Below are positions 25,530 through 34,273 of a DNA stretch of 59,341 nt, piece by piece. The notes under the pieces were generated by a model, which did not search any database, was not told the origin of the DNA, and was given only the letters and a program-made list of their open reading frames with translations. The stretch is from Lachnoclostridium sp. UBA5890. Lineage in GTDB: Bacteria; Bacillota; Clostridia; Lachnospirales; Lachnospiraceae. Location of the stretch: NCBI GenBank assembly GCA_002431395.1, contig DJEU01000048.1, positions 1 through 59,341 on the forward strand, read 5' to 3'. A program made the position numbers and the translations under genes. Numbering within the stretch: the stretch's first letter is position 1; every line of letters starts with the position of its first letter.

Positions 25530-28500
25530 TTACTCAAACTGCAGCCATTCCAGATCGAATTTACATCCCGGAAGGAAGATCAGGTTCAGGTTATAATCTC
25601 CGGATACCGGTTCTAACTCGAAGGTCTGTATCTGCGATTCGTCGCTGTAAGGGAAATCGACGATCTGGTTGATGACGTTATCGCTGCCGTCTGCCGGTGC
25701 AAATCTTACATGAATCGTATTCATCTCGATATGCGAACGTCCACAGATGGTAATCCGGTGGAAACCATTTTTTGTAAAATGCATATTGGTATATTCTACC
25801 GTTACATTATTTCCAATCTCGCGGATGGCATCACCATCAATCGTAAACATATCTCCCGTAACATTGGAGCAGTCGGAGGCAAGAAGTTTTGCGTAGGCTT
25901 TTTCTACCTTTGTGAAATAGAAACCTTGCAGAGACATCTTGATTTCCGGATAAACGACGATGGAGATCGTCTGAACGCCTTTAAGTCGTTTGCTTAATGT
26001 AAATACATTTTCCTGATAGTGATTGTACCAGCTCTTGGCTTCGTATGTTGCCTGAAGCAGGCATTCGCCGGTGGCACAAGTGGTTCCCGGAGCGGCAGGT
26101 TCAGTGATGCTTCCTTTTTCGGAAGGAAGTCCCGGAGTACCAAGCCATACTTCGACAGGAAGCACATCGCTAAAAGAAAAAATTGGAAGATGGATCTCAT
26201 CGGAACCATAATCGCCAAAATCAATATTTTCAAACGTTACCACAGTGCGGTCATTTCCGGTGATATAGACGCCACCCTGGAAACTCAGGATCAAGCCGTC
26301 ATCGGAACTTTCGGAGTAGTCAATGGCGGATACGATTTTATAAGGATCGTGTGTGGCATCGCCGAGACCGGTTACTTCAAATTCCAGTTCGGAGATCACT
26401 TCGACGTGGTCTAAGCCGTTGCAGCAAGTACAGCACAGACGAAATTCGCCGTCGCCGACTGCCTGGATCGAAGCCGTATTGGTCTCTTTGTCCACGGTGA
26501 TCTTTACTGCGTTACTCTGCACACCGTTCAGTGTGACTGCCTTAAATTCAATGTCCTGGTAGGTCGCATTTTCCGGATAAATTTTAGCTGTTACAATGGT
26601 TTCTTTATGTTCGGCATCCAAAATCGAGGTGCCCTGATTTGTCAGTTCAATCTTTCGAACCGGAATCTCATTCGTGCGGTCCGGAATGACAGTACCATCT
26701 TCCAAAGTTTTTTCTGCAAGAGAAAATGTCGTATTTTCCATTTGACAGGAGATGCCGTCCGGAATCGTATCGGCAGGTACGGCCTGCAGTGTCAGATGGG
26801 CATCCGGCAGAGATGGTGAACTAACGGTTACCTGAATGTCACCGGATTCTGTCTTTGCGGCGATGATCGCCAGTAATTTTCCACTGAATAATTTGCGGCT
26901 GGTTCCTTTGTATTGGTCAAAATCAGAACTGTCGCCGTTGTCAAGACCGATCAGACGACCGGCACCGGTTACGGATACATTCATACGGCTTCGTCCATTG
27001 GCGACGAGGATACCGTCCGCATCCAGGGTATCAATGGTGACAAAGATCAGATCTTCGCCATCTGCCGTAAGCGTCTCTTTGTCCGGAGTAAGACGGATGC
27101 TTGCCGGATCGCCGAAGGACTGCTGTTTGTCTCTTGCGATCACATTGCCTTCTTCGTCATAGGCAACGGCTTCAATCACGCCTTTGCTGTATGGGATCTG
27201 CCAGTCGCCGGAAAGCGTCGTGCCGTGAGCATGGTCAATCTCGACGATGCCCTGACTCTGTCCCTGATAGAAGAGTTCCACTTTTGGGGCATTGGAGAAG
27301 ATACGTACATCAATCAGCTGGCCTTCATTGAAATCCCAGTAAGGCAGGAGATGTACCATCGGTTTTTTCTTATAATCGGTCCATTCTGCCTGATACAGGT
27401 AGAATGTGTCTTTTGGAAAGCCGGCAGTATCGACCTGTCCAAAATACGAATTTTTGGTAAAATATGGGGTTGGCTCGCCCAGGTAATCAAAGCCGGACCA
27501 AAGGTACTGCCCAAAGCAGAACTCGCGGTCGCGGTGTGCGATGATCGTGTGCTCGGAATTTTTCGCTCCCCAGTTTGTCGTACAGTTTCCGAGAGTCGAA
27601 CACTGCAGGTCATCAAATGTCAAAAGACGGTTGGAAAGAGGAAAATGATAGATGCCGCGGCTTTGTACGGTGGCACTTGTCTCACTTCCGAATATTTTCC
27701 AGTCCGGATATTTTTCATGGTGTTCATCATAACATTTATCGAGGTAATTGTAGCCGACGAGATCGATCACTTCGCCGGTGCGCTGGGCCGCTTCCCATTC
27801 GATATAATTCGATGCCAGTGTGGTGTAGGCATTTTTGCGGTAATCGAGCTCACGAACAGCGTTATGAAGTTCTTTCGTCAGTTCCAGTCCGCGGTCAAAA
27901 TGCGTATCATAAATCTCATTTCCGATTCCCCAGATGAAGACACAAGGGTGGTTGCGGTCCTGGCGAACCCAGCTTGTCAGATCCTTTTTCCACCAGTCTT
28001 TAAAGTCATTGCCGTAGTCATAATCGGTCTTTGTGCGCTCCCACATATCAAAACTCTCGGTGTAGAGCAGAAGTCCCAGCTCATCGCAGAGATTCAGCAT
28101 ATGTTCCGGAGGCATGTTATGTGCGTTTCGGATCGAATTCACGCCCATTTCCTTTAATGTGAGGAGTTGGCGGCGGAGTGCTGCTTTGTTCATGGCGGCA
28201 CCCAGGGAACCAAGGACGTGGTGTTCACACGTACCATTGATCTTTACGTGGCGGCCATTTAAGAAAAATCCCTTATCTGCATCAAATGCAATATCGCGGA
28301 ATCCAAGGTTCTGGGTAATAGAATCCGTAAGAGTATCGTCCACATACAAAGAAGTGTGGATCTGATACAAATTTGGCTCTTCAATATCCCATAATTTTGG
28401 TTCAATGACGGTCAGTACCTGTTTGTCAACCTGAACGGAATCCGAAAAGTGTATGCTGCTTTCGTGGGTCGTCACAAGAGTGCCGTCGGCATCAAAAATC

Positions 28501-29072
28501 TCGTGGCAGATCCGTCCGTCGGAAGCCGTTCCCTTCTCATCAATAAATTCAGTATCCATAAATACTTCCCACGTTTTGCCAAGCTGCTTGGTGGAAAGAT
28601 ATGTTCCGTTATGTACGAGATGCGCCGCAGGAGAAGTCAAAAGCCACACATCGCGGTAGATGCCCGAACCTGGATACCAGCGGCTGTTTGGCAGATGGTA
28701 TTCGTTGCGGACAAGGAGTTCGTTGTCGCCGTCCTGTAATTCGTCCGTCAGATCAACGACAAATTCGGAATAGCCATGTTTCCATGTAAATATTTTCTTT
28801 TGATTGAGATAAATGGTTGTATCCATATAGACACCTTCAAAGATCAGTTCAATCTTCTGTGTGTCCGGACCAGCTTCGTCAAGTAGCTGTTTTTTGTTGA
28901 TAATCCTTCGATAACAACTTACGGCCTGTTCATACAGATTTTCTGTATCATAGATCATCCAGTCATGGGGAAGATCGACCGGCATCCAGGACGTGTTTTG
29001 AAACAACATTTCGACTGGAGTGTCCAGAGGAAACTTGCAAAACGTCCAGTTGTCATTCAGTCGTTTTTTCAT
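25530..29072 (-). CDS. large GH2 beta-glycosidase with C-terminal carbohydrate-binding-like modules
   Basis: A 1180-residue glycoside hydrolase family 2 enzyme, likely a beta-galactosidase. Start: AGGCAGGA favours the ATG at 29072 over one seven codons upstream. Layout: sugar-binding jelly roll (WMPVDLPHDW), Ig-like strand domain, TIM barrel from about 260 with acid/base E386 in WGIGNEI and nucleophile E464 in IFGSETS, a DUF4982/Big-like part, and two C-terminal beta-sandwich modules of CBM6 type, the last ending FDLEWLQFE. There is no signal peptide, so it should act in the cytosol, unexpectedly for a protein with binding modules. No transporter or regulator adjoins. Substrate specificity cannot be read from sequence. 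Confidence 0.93.
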   Translation of the reverse strand: MKKRLNDNWTFCKFPLDTPVEMLFQNTSWMPVDLPHDWMIYDTENLYEQAVSCYRRIINKKQLLDEAGPDTQKIELIFEGVYMDTTIYLNQKKIFTWKHGYSEFVVDLTDELQDGDNELLVRNEYHLPNSRWYPGSGIYRDVWLLTSPAAHLVHNGTYLSTKQLGKTWEVFMDTEFIDEKGTASDGRICHEIFDADGTLVTTHESSIHFSDSVQVDKQVLTVIEPKLWDIEEPNLYQIHTSLYVDDTLTDSITQNLGFRDIAFDADKGFFLNGRHVKINGTCEHHVLGSLGAAMNKAALRRQLLTLKEMGVNSIRNAHNMPPEHMLNLCDELGLLLYTESFDMWERTKTDYDYGNDFKDWWKKDLTSWVRQDRNHPCVFIWGIGNEIYDTHFDRGLELTKELHNAVRELDYRKNAYTTLASNYIEWEAAQRTGEVIDLVGYNYLDKCYDEHHEKYPDWKIFGSETSATVQSRGIYHFPLSNRLLTFDDLQCSTLGNCTTNWGAKNSEHTIIAHRDREFCFGQYLWSGFDYLGEPTPYFTKNSYFGQVDTAGFPKDTFYLYQAEWTDYKKKPMVHLLPYWDFNEGQLIDVRIFSNAPKVELFYQGQSQGIVEIDHAHGTTLSGDWQIPYSKGVIEAVAYDEEGNVIARDKQQSFGDPASIRLTPDKETLTADGEDLIFVTIDTLDADGILVANGRSRMNVSVTGAGRLIGLDNGDSSDFDQYKGTSRKLFSGKLLAIIAAKTESGDIQVTVSSPSLPDAHLTLQAVPADTIPDGISCQMENTTFSLAEKTLEDGTVIPDRTNEIPVRKIELTNQGTSILDAEHKETIVTAKIYPENATYQDIEFKAVTLNGVQSNAVKITVDKETNTASIQAVGDGEFRLCCTCCNGLDHVEVISELEFEVTGLGDATHDPYKIVSAIDYSESSDDGLILSFQGGVYITGNDRTVVTFENIDFGDYGSDEIHLPIFSFSDVLPVEVWLGTPGLPSEKGSITEPAAPGTTCATGECLLQATYEAKSWYNHYQENVFTLSKRLKGVQTISIVVYPEIKMSLQGFYFTKVEKAYAKLLASDCSNVTGDMFTIDGDAIREIGNNVTVEYTNMHFTKNGFHRITICGRSHIEMNTIHVRFAPADGSDNVINQIVDFPYSDESQIQTFELEPVSGDYNLNLIFLPGCKFDLEWLQFE

Positions 29073-29106
29073 TTGATAAATCCTGCCTTTCATTTTTGAA
29101 AATGTT

Positions 29107-29135
29107 TTGCACTTTGATACTAATTATATTATACT
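29107..29135 (+). promoter_or_regulatory. promoter for GNAT gene
   Basis: TTGCAC (29107-29112), 17 bases, TATACT (29130-29135). Interlocked with the reverse promoter for the glycosidase. Confidence 0.55.
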
Positions 29136-29151
29136 AGTAGTATGGTTTCAA
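29123..29151 (-). promoter_or_regulatory. promoter for GH2 gene
   Basis: Reverse-strand TTGAAA (29151-29146), 17 bases, TATAAT (29128-29123). The -10 lies within the spacer of the forward promoter. Confidence 0.7.
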
Positions 29152-29178
29152 GAAAAAAATAGGAATTTGGAGCGAAAA

Positions 29179-29640
29179 ATGCAAATTTGTAAAATGAGCG
29201 GCAGACAGATAAATCAAGCATTGGAACTGATACGGAAAGTGTTTGATGAATGTGATAAAGAAGACTATGAAGACGTGGGAATCCTGTCCTTTTATCATTT
29301 TATCCGCAGAGAGCAGATCGAAGAACGTGTGCAGAGCGGGGAGATGGTATTCTTTGGCGCGTATGAAGGATCCAAACCGGTCGGTGTGATCGCGATGCGG
29401 GATGGTTTTCATGTGAGTCTGCTATTTGTAGAAAAAAAACGGCAGAGGCAGGGGATAGGAAAAAAACTGGTTCGACGCGGAGTGGCATATTGTCTGGAGA
29501 AAAATCCGCAGTTGAAAGCAGTGACTGTCAGTGCATCACCGAAGGGAAAAAAAGCGTATGAGGCGATGGGGTTTCAAGCACTGATGCCGGAACAGAAAAA
29601 ACAGGGGATGCGTTTTACGCCGATGCGGCTTGATTTATAG
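29179..29640 (+). CDS. GNAT-family N-acetyltransferase
   Basis: A 153-residue acetyltransferase that would use acetyl-CoA; the acceptor is unknown. ATG 29179 is chosen because TTGGAG lies just upstream; the longer frame from a TTG overlaps the promoter. Motif A is visible as VSLLFVEKKRQRQGIGKKLV (the pyrophosphate-binding QRQGIGKKL), followed by the KAYEAMGF segment of motif B. It is divergent from the GH2 gene with interlocked promoters and 22 bases before the sensor gene. Confidence 0.92.
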   Translation: MQICKMSGRQINQALELIRKVFDECDKEDYEDVGILSFYHFIRREQIEERVQSGEMVFFGAYEGSKPVGVIAMRDGFHVSLLFVEKKRQRQGIGKKLVRRGVAYCLEKNPQLKAVTVSASPKGKKAYEAMGFQALMPEQKKQGMRFTPMRLDL

Positions 29641-29662
29641 AGAAAATGAACAGGAGGCAGCG

Positions 29663-32437
29663 ATGAGACAGAGTATAGAGGACCGAATGCGGAAAGAAAA
29701 TAAAGATGTGTTCAATATACAGTCTTTGAAAAAAGGTTTGTTATTTGGTACCAAAATATGTAAAAAAACATGGACGTATGAAATTGTTGCGGTAGACGAG
29801 ACCTATGCAGCAATGCTCGGAATACCAGCTTCTCGGAAGGAAGAAGCAGTGGGGATGGAGATGACAGACATCATTCATCCGAATGATTTAGACAGAGTGA
29901 TAAAAGAGACAGTTTTTGGATTACAGGGAAATCAAAAATACGACGTTAAATATCGGATGAAGAACGCAGACGATGAATATCATTGGGTAAGGGATATCGG
30001 AGAACGTTTTTGGATTGACGGACAGGAATATATTCAATGTACGGTAATGGATATTGATGAAAAGGAGACCCTCATCCGGCAGCGTGATGTTACATATGAA
30101 AGTATGCCCGGCGGTGTTATTTTTGTCGTTATTGGAAAGGATAATTTTTACATTCGTGAGGCAAATCAGCATTATTTTGATATGTTTGGCGTGGCGCGTG
30201 AGGAATATCTTGGCTCTTCCGGAAAATACACGTTTCCGGAAGATTTGCCGAAACTGCGCGAACATTTTATCCAGCAGGCGAAAAACAGGGAACCGCTGGA
30301 TTATGAATTTCGTACGCGGTTAGAAGAAGATGGAGAAATTGTATGGTATCGTATTATCGGAAATTATATTGATTCGCGAGAACAGGGCGAAGAGTATCTT
30401 TGCGTTATGATGGATATTACCGCGAGAAAGACATTTCAATATGAATTAATTAAGGAAAAAGAAAAATACGAAAGAACGCTAAACAGTTCGGCAGATCTGT
30501 TGTTTGAGTATAATGTGCGGCACAAGAAATTCCGGATTCTCGGACAAAATTATATTTCCGATGATACCAAGCTGGCGTTAGAAGACAGTATCGATGAAGA
30601 TTACCGGGATATTTTATTTAAAAATGATATCGTATTCCGAGGGGACCGCAGTAAGATCAAACAGTTTATAAGAGGGCAGATCTCTTGTAATGATACCATC
30701 CGTTTGCTTACGAAAAATACAGAGACGGGCAAAGTGTACTATGATAATTACGAGTTGTTTTTAAATAAGATTATGGTGAAAGAAAAGCCGATCCGTGTAA
30801 TCGGGTATGCGAAAAAGGTCAGTTATAATGCCGTGCCTTTGACGGAGAGACAGCAGTTGCATGAAATCTTTGATGAACAGATTGTGAAGGATTATAGTTT
30901 TGTTTTAAAAATTGATGTGCCGACGGGGGCATTTGAACCGTATTTTATCGAAAAATCAGATTATGAATCCTATACGGGAAACCTGTTTTATTCTTCTTTC
31001 CTGAAATGGTGGTGTAATACATATGTGTGTGAAAAGGACCGTAAGGAGATCGGCTTCTTTTTGCAGCTGGATGAGATGCTTCGCATCCTGCATTCGGGAG
31101 AGCCAAAGGGTTACCGTTTTTGTCAGGTAGAAACAAAGGATTCTCAAAGAAAATACAAGTTATGTGGTTTTTCCTTTTATGGATCGGACATCAATACCGT
31201 GCTTCTTGTCGTCCGAGATGTAAGCCAGGTCCGGGAAGAGGAAGTGTACCAGAAGGAAGCAAGCCAGAAACTGCTTACGGATGCACTGACAGAGGCGAGA
31301 GCAGCGGTAAAAGGTCGTCAGGTGCTGATGAAATATCTGGCAGAGGAACTGGAAAGTCCGGTCGGAAAGATGAAAGATCTTTTGCTGGAGCCGGAAAATC
31401 CGGAACTTCTTACACAGCTGGAACGTTGTGTGGAATATATGAGTGAGATGATCGGCGGCATGAAAGAGTACCAGTTGCTGCAGACTCCGTTTGGAAAGAG
31501 CAACGATGCCTTTAATCTGTATGCTCTCTGCATGGAAGTGTGCGAGGAAGAACGAAAGATTTCACTGGGACTCGATATTTCGATTCAGGAAGTCATTGAC
31601 CTGCCGATCCATCAGGAATATTATATGTATGGAGAACGATTTAAGGAAATTCTTGTCAACCTTTTGGGGAATGCTGTAAAATATGCGCCAAAGGGAAGTA
31701 CAGTAAAGATTTACATTCAGGAAACAAATATCGAAACAGACCGATGTGTGATTCGGATCCGAATGGAAGATGAGGGGCCGGTGATCAATGAAAAATATTT
31801 TGAAAGAATGCTGGATGGCCAGTATGATTACAATATAAATGACAAAATGATTGCTCTGGGTGGCAGTGGTTTTTCGGCTTCGCTGGTTGCTAAAATAACA
31901 GAACTTCTCGGTGGTACGATTGAATTTCGAAAAGGTGCAATGGAAAGTAATGTAGTAGAAATTTCCATTCCGGTATTGTATTATAATAAGAATCAATTGT
32001 TCCATGGCGAGGAGCATAAAGAAGAGGTCATCGAAGAAGTAAATATGCATGGGCAGGGATTCCTTCTTGTGGAAAATGAAGAACAGAGAGAGTCGCTGAC
32101 TGCTTCCCTGCTTCAGGTAAATGGTGCTGTCGTTTATGAGGCATCTTCCGGAAAAATGGCGATGGAGTTGCTGGAAAAATTCAACTCCGGTCAGATCACG
32201 GCGGTTCTTATGGACAAGGATCTCGAAGATATGAAATGCTATGAACTTGCCAGACAGATTCGGTTCCACAAAGATAAATTATATGGAAAACTGCCGATTT
32301 TACTTATGTTAGATGGAATCGAGCAGGAAGATAACCGGTTGAATATGCTTAGTGGAATCAATGCGACGATCCATAAGCCGATGAATCTTTCGAAATTATT
32401 GTGGATGATAGAAAATCTGCAAGGGAAAGGAGTTTGA
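29663..32437 (+). CDS. degenerate PAS hybrid histidine kinase
   Basis: A 924-residue protein, ATG 29663 after AGGAGG. It has PAS domains in the first 280 residues (PNDLDRVIKE, then the second VTYESMPGGVIFVV and the DITARK exit), further sensor-like segments, a dimerisation helix, an ATPase-like domain and a receiver-like end. Where the phospho-His box normally reads SHELRTP it reads AEELESPVG, so the His is Glu. The ATPase keeps NLLGNAVKYAP but the G boxes are altered (DEGPVI, GGSGFSASLV). The receiver retains LMD and HKPM but lacks MPxMDG and the Thr. It likely acts as a sensor without phosphotransfer; partner unknown. ThiD follows at 6 bases. Confidence 0.85.
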   Translation: MRQSIEDRMRKENKDVFNIQSLKKGLLFGTKICKKTWTYEIVAVDETYAAMLGIPASRKEEAVGMEMTDIIHPNDLDRVIKETVFGLQGNQKYDVKYRMKNADDEYHWVRDIGERFWIDGQEYIQCTVMDIDEKETLIRQRDVTYESMPGGVIFVVIGKDNFYIREANQHYFDMFGVAREEYLGSSGKYTFPEDLPKLREHFIQQAKNREPLDYEFRTRLEEDGEIVWYRIIGNYIDSREQGEEYLCVMMDITARKTFQYELIKEKEKYERTLNSSADLLFEYNVRHKKFRILGQNYISDDTKLALEDSIDEDYRDILFKNDIVFRGDRSKIKQFIRGQISCNDTIRLLTKNTETGKVYYDNYELFLNKIMVKEKPIRVIGYAKKVSYNAVPLTERQQLHEIFDEQIVKDYSFVLKIDVPTGAFEPYFIEKSDYESYTGNLFYSSFLKWWCNTYVCEKDRKEIGFFLQLDEMLRILHSGEPKGYRFCQVETKDSQRKYKLCGFSFYGSDINTVLLVVRDVSQVREEEVYQKEASQKLLTDALTEARAAVKGRQVLMKYLAEELESPVGKMKDLLLEPENPELLTQLERCVEYMSEMIGGMKEYQLLQTPFGKSNDAFNLYALCMEVCEEERKISLGLDISIQEVIDLPIHQEYYMYGERFKEILVNLLGNAVKYAPKGSTVKIYIQETNIETDRCVIRIRMEDEGPVINEKYFERMLDGQYDYNINDKMIALGGSGFSASLVAKITELLGGTIEFRKGAMESNVVEISIPVLYYNKNQLFHGEEHKEEVIEEVNMHGQGFLLVENEEQRESLTASLLQVNGAVVYEASSGKMAMELLEKFNSGQITAVLMDKDLEDMKCYELARQIRFHKDKLYGKLPILLMLDGIEQEDNRLNMLSGINATIHKPMNLSKLLWMIENLQGKGV

Positions 32438-32442
32438 TTACG

Positions 32443-33279
32443 ATGAAAAAGGTACTCACGATAGCCGGTTCGGACTGCAGCGGCGGTGCCGGGGTTCAGG
32501 CGGATCTAAAAACAATCGGTGCTTTGGGCTGTTATGGTATGAGCGTCATTACAGCGGTCACCGTGCAGAATACATGCGGTGTACGGGCGGTTTATCCGGT
32601 AGAGGCAGAGGTGGTACGACAGCAGTTTACCGCTGTGTATGAAGATATTTTTCCCGATGCGGTAAAAATCGGGATGCTCTGCAACGAAGAAATTATCGAA
32701 GCGGTGGCAGAAACGATTCAAACAATCCGTAAAATGTCGGTAGTTCAGCCGAAAATAGTGCTGGATCCGGTTCTTATATCGACAAGTGGAAGGGCGCTGC
32801 TGGAGCCGCAGGCAAAAGAGGCATTGCAGACAAAACTCCTCCCGTTAGTGGATCTGGTTACACCAAATCTCAGCGAGACAAAAGTTTTATGTGATACGGA
32901 AAATATGGGGGCGTCAGAGAGGGAGGCAGCAGGAAGAAAGCTGGCGAAAGAAAATGCTTGCGCGGTACTGATCAAAGGCGGACACGGCAGAGAATACGGG
33001 GATTCCGATGCCAGAGATCTGCTGATCCCGGGAGCGGACAAGCCGGCAGTATGGTTTCGTGCTCCATTTATAGAGAATCCGAATACCCACGGAACCGGCT
33101 GCACGTTGTCTTCTGCAATCGCCTGTGGGCTGGCAGAAGGAAATACGATGGAACAGAGTGTACAAAAGGCAAAAGATTATCTGACCGGCGCCATTGCGGC
33201 CGGACTTGATCTGGGAGCCGGCAACGGTCCCCTGAATCATTTTTACAAGAACGAAAGGAAGGAAAAAAATGGCAATTGA
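32443..33279 (+). CDS. thiD: hydroxymethylpyrimidine/phosphomethylpyrimidine kinase
   Basis: A 278-residue ribokinase-fold enzyme that phosphorylates the pyrimidine precursor of thiamine (family members may also act on pyridoxal compounds). The ATG is chosen after AAAGGAG. Signature segments are TIAGSDCSGGAGVQADLKT at the N-terminus, TPNLSETKVL, LIKGGHG, and the anion-hole block NTHGTGCTLSSAIACGLA. The length is normal. No other thiamine gene is adjacent and I see no TPP riboswitch upstream. It overlaps the next gene by 11 bases. Confidence 0.93.
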   Translation: MKKVLTIAGSDCSGGAGVQADLKTIGALGCYGMSVITAVTVQNTCGVRAVYPVEAEVVRQQFTAVYEDIFPDAVKIGMLCNEEIIEAVAETIQTIRKMSVVQPKIVLDPVLISTSGRALLEPQAKEALQTKLLPLVDLVTPNLSETKVLCDTENMGASEREAAGRKLAKENACAVLIKGGHGREYGDSDARDLLIPGADKPAVWFRAPFIENPNTHGTGCTLSSAIACGLAEGNTMEQSVQKAKDYLTGAIAAGLDLGAGNGPLNHFYKNERKEKNGN

Positions 33280-34048
33280 TGTAAAGAATAAAAAAACGTC
33301 TCTTGACGAAGAAGCCGCAATCTATGAAAAACGTGACGAGACAGAAAGTGGAAAAAGCAGATGGAAAAAGATGAACCGCAGCCAGAAGATCACGCAGTTT
33401 AAAACGTATTATCTGCGTCCGGTTATCGTTGTGGTTTTGATCTTATGTGTGGTTGGATTCTTTATTTATAAAGATGTTATCACGAAAAAAGACATTGCGT
33501 TCCGCTGTGCGATCGTGAACGAAGTGGCGACAGAAATTCCGGTCAATGCGTTTGCGGATGAGTTTACGAAGTATATGAAATTGGATCCGGATAAGAATTT
33601 ATCGTCGTTCCATTTGTATTATACGGATACGCAGCTGGCACAAAAAGTCGGCGCGTCGACGGCAAGTGATCTGTCGCAGATTTCTTCGTTGATCTATGCT
33701 TCCTTATTGGATGGCATGATTGCAGATGAAAAAGATTTTACGACGTATCATGACAACGGCTTTTTTGTCGATCTCAATGAATTTTTGTCGGAAGAAGAGT
33801 TAATGGCGATTGAGGCATACTTGTATATTCCGGATGATGAAAAGAATACGCAAAAACATGCCTATGGTGTCTATCTGGAAAAGAGCGAGCGGTATAATAG
33901 CATTTTCCAGGGTGGTGGAGGAGTGGTTCAGAAGCCGATTTATGGGATTATTACAAACTCTGAGAACACGGACCGCGGCAGATATTTTCTGTATTATCTC
34001 TTCCCGGAATTACAGAAATTAGGAGATCCGGTAACCCAAAAGGAGTAA
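33269..34048 (+). CDS. single-span membrane protein, unknown function
   Basis: A 259-residue protein overlapping thiD by 11 bases, with GGAAGGA before the ATG. It has a basic N-terminal cytosolic part, one span at about 50-70 (PVIVVVLILCVVGFFIY), and an external domain of about 185 residues with FADEFTKYMKLDPDKN and SSLIYASLLDGMIADEKDF segments that recall periplasmic-binding-like or sensor proteins of gut Clostridia. I recognise no family. Its stop codon is inside the 5' arm of a terminator, so translation reaching the end could interfere with hairpin formation. Confidence 0.75.
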   Translation: MAIDVKNKKTSLDEEAAIYEKRDETESGKSRWKKMNRSQKITQFKTYYLRPVIVVVLILCVVGFFIYKDVITKKDIAFRCAIVNEVATEIPVNAFADEFTKYMKLDPDKNLSSFHLYYTDTQLAQKVGASTASDLSQISSLIYASLLDGMIADEKDFTTYHDNGFFVDLNEFLSEEELMAIEAYLYIPDDEKNTQKHAYGVYLEKSERYNSIFQGGGGVVQKPIYGIITNSENTDRGRYFLYYLFPELQKLGDPVTQKE

Positions 34049-34071
34049 AAAACTACTCCTTTTGGGTAATC
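34034..34071 (+). terminator. terminator overlapping the upstream stop codon
   Basis: ACCCAAAAGGAGTA (34034-34047) pairs perfectly with 34054-34067; the T tail is short and interrupted. Confidence 0.7.
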
Positions 34072-34085
34072 TTTACAAATTAGGG

Positions 34086-34114
34086 TTGACATTTGAAAAT
34101 AATTGTCCTATAAT
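34086..34114 (+). promoter_or_regulatory. consensus promoter for amt leader
   Basis: TTGACA (34086-34091), 17 bases, TATAAT (34109-34114): perfect sigma-A consensus. Transcription should start near 34121. Confidence 0.9.
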
Positions 34115-34130
34115 GGCAATCGTAAACGAC

Positions 34131-34174
34131 AAAGACGTCAAGCGAATGAAATTCATTTGCCTTGGCGTTTTTTT
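34131..34174 (+). promoter_or_regulatory. leader terminator (attenuator) upstream of amt
   Basis: A long stem (34133-34149 with 34153-34170, one bulged C and several G-U pairs) is followed by seven T bases. It starts about 10 bases after the predicted transcription start and 100 bases before the amt ATG, so it would cut transcripts unless opened. A competing small hairpin, GAC-AAAGAC-GTC (34128-34139), has A1 and G4 in a six-base loop as in ANTAR-protein RNA targets, but only three base pairs. Confidence 0.7.
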
Positions 34175-34273
34175 GTTTTCATCCTATTTTTTGCTGGCAG
34201 ATAGGCGCGGCTGGGTGAATAGAGAAATACCGATCTAAGTCGCAGGAAACCAATTGAACAAGGAGGAATCTTT

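Noticed and set aside
26913..28157. Forward 414-codon frame opposite the GH2 gene
   Set aside because: Antisense shadow; the GH2 frame has catalytic motifs throughout this interval.
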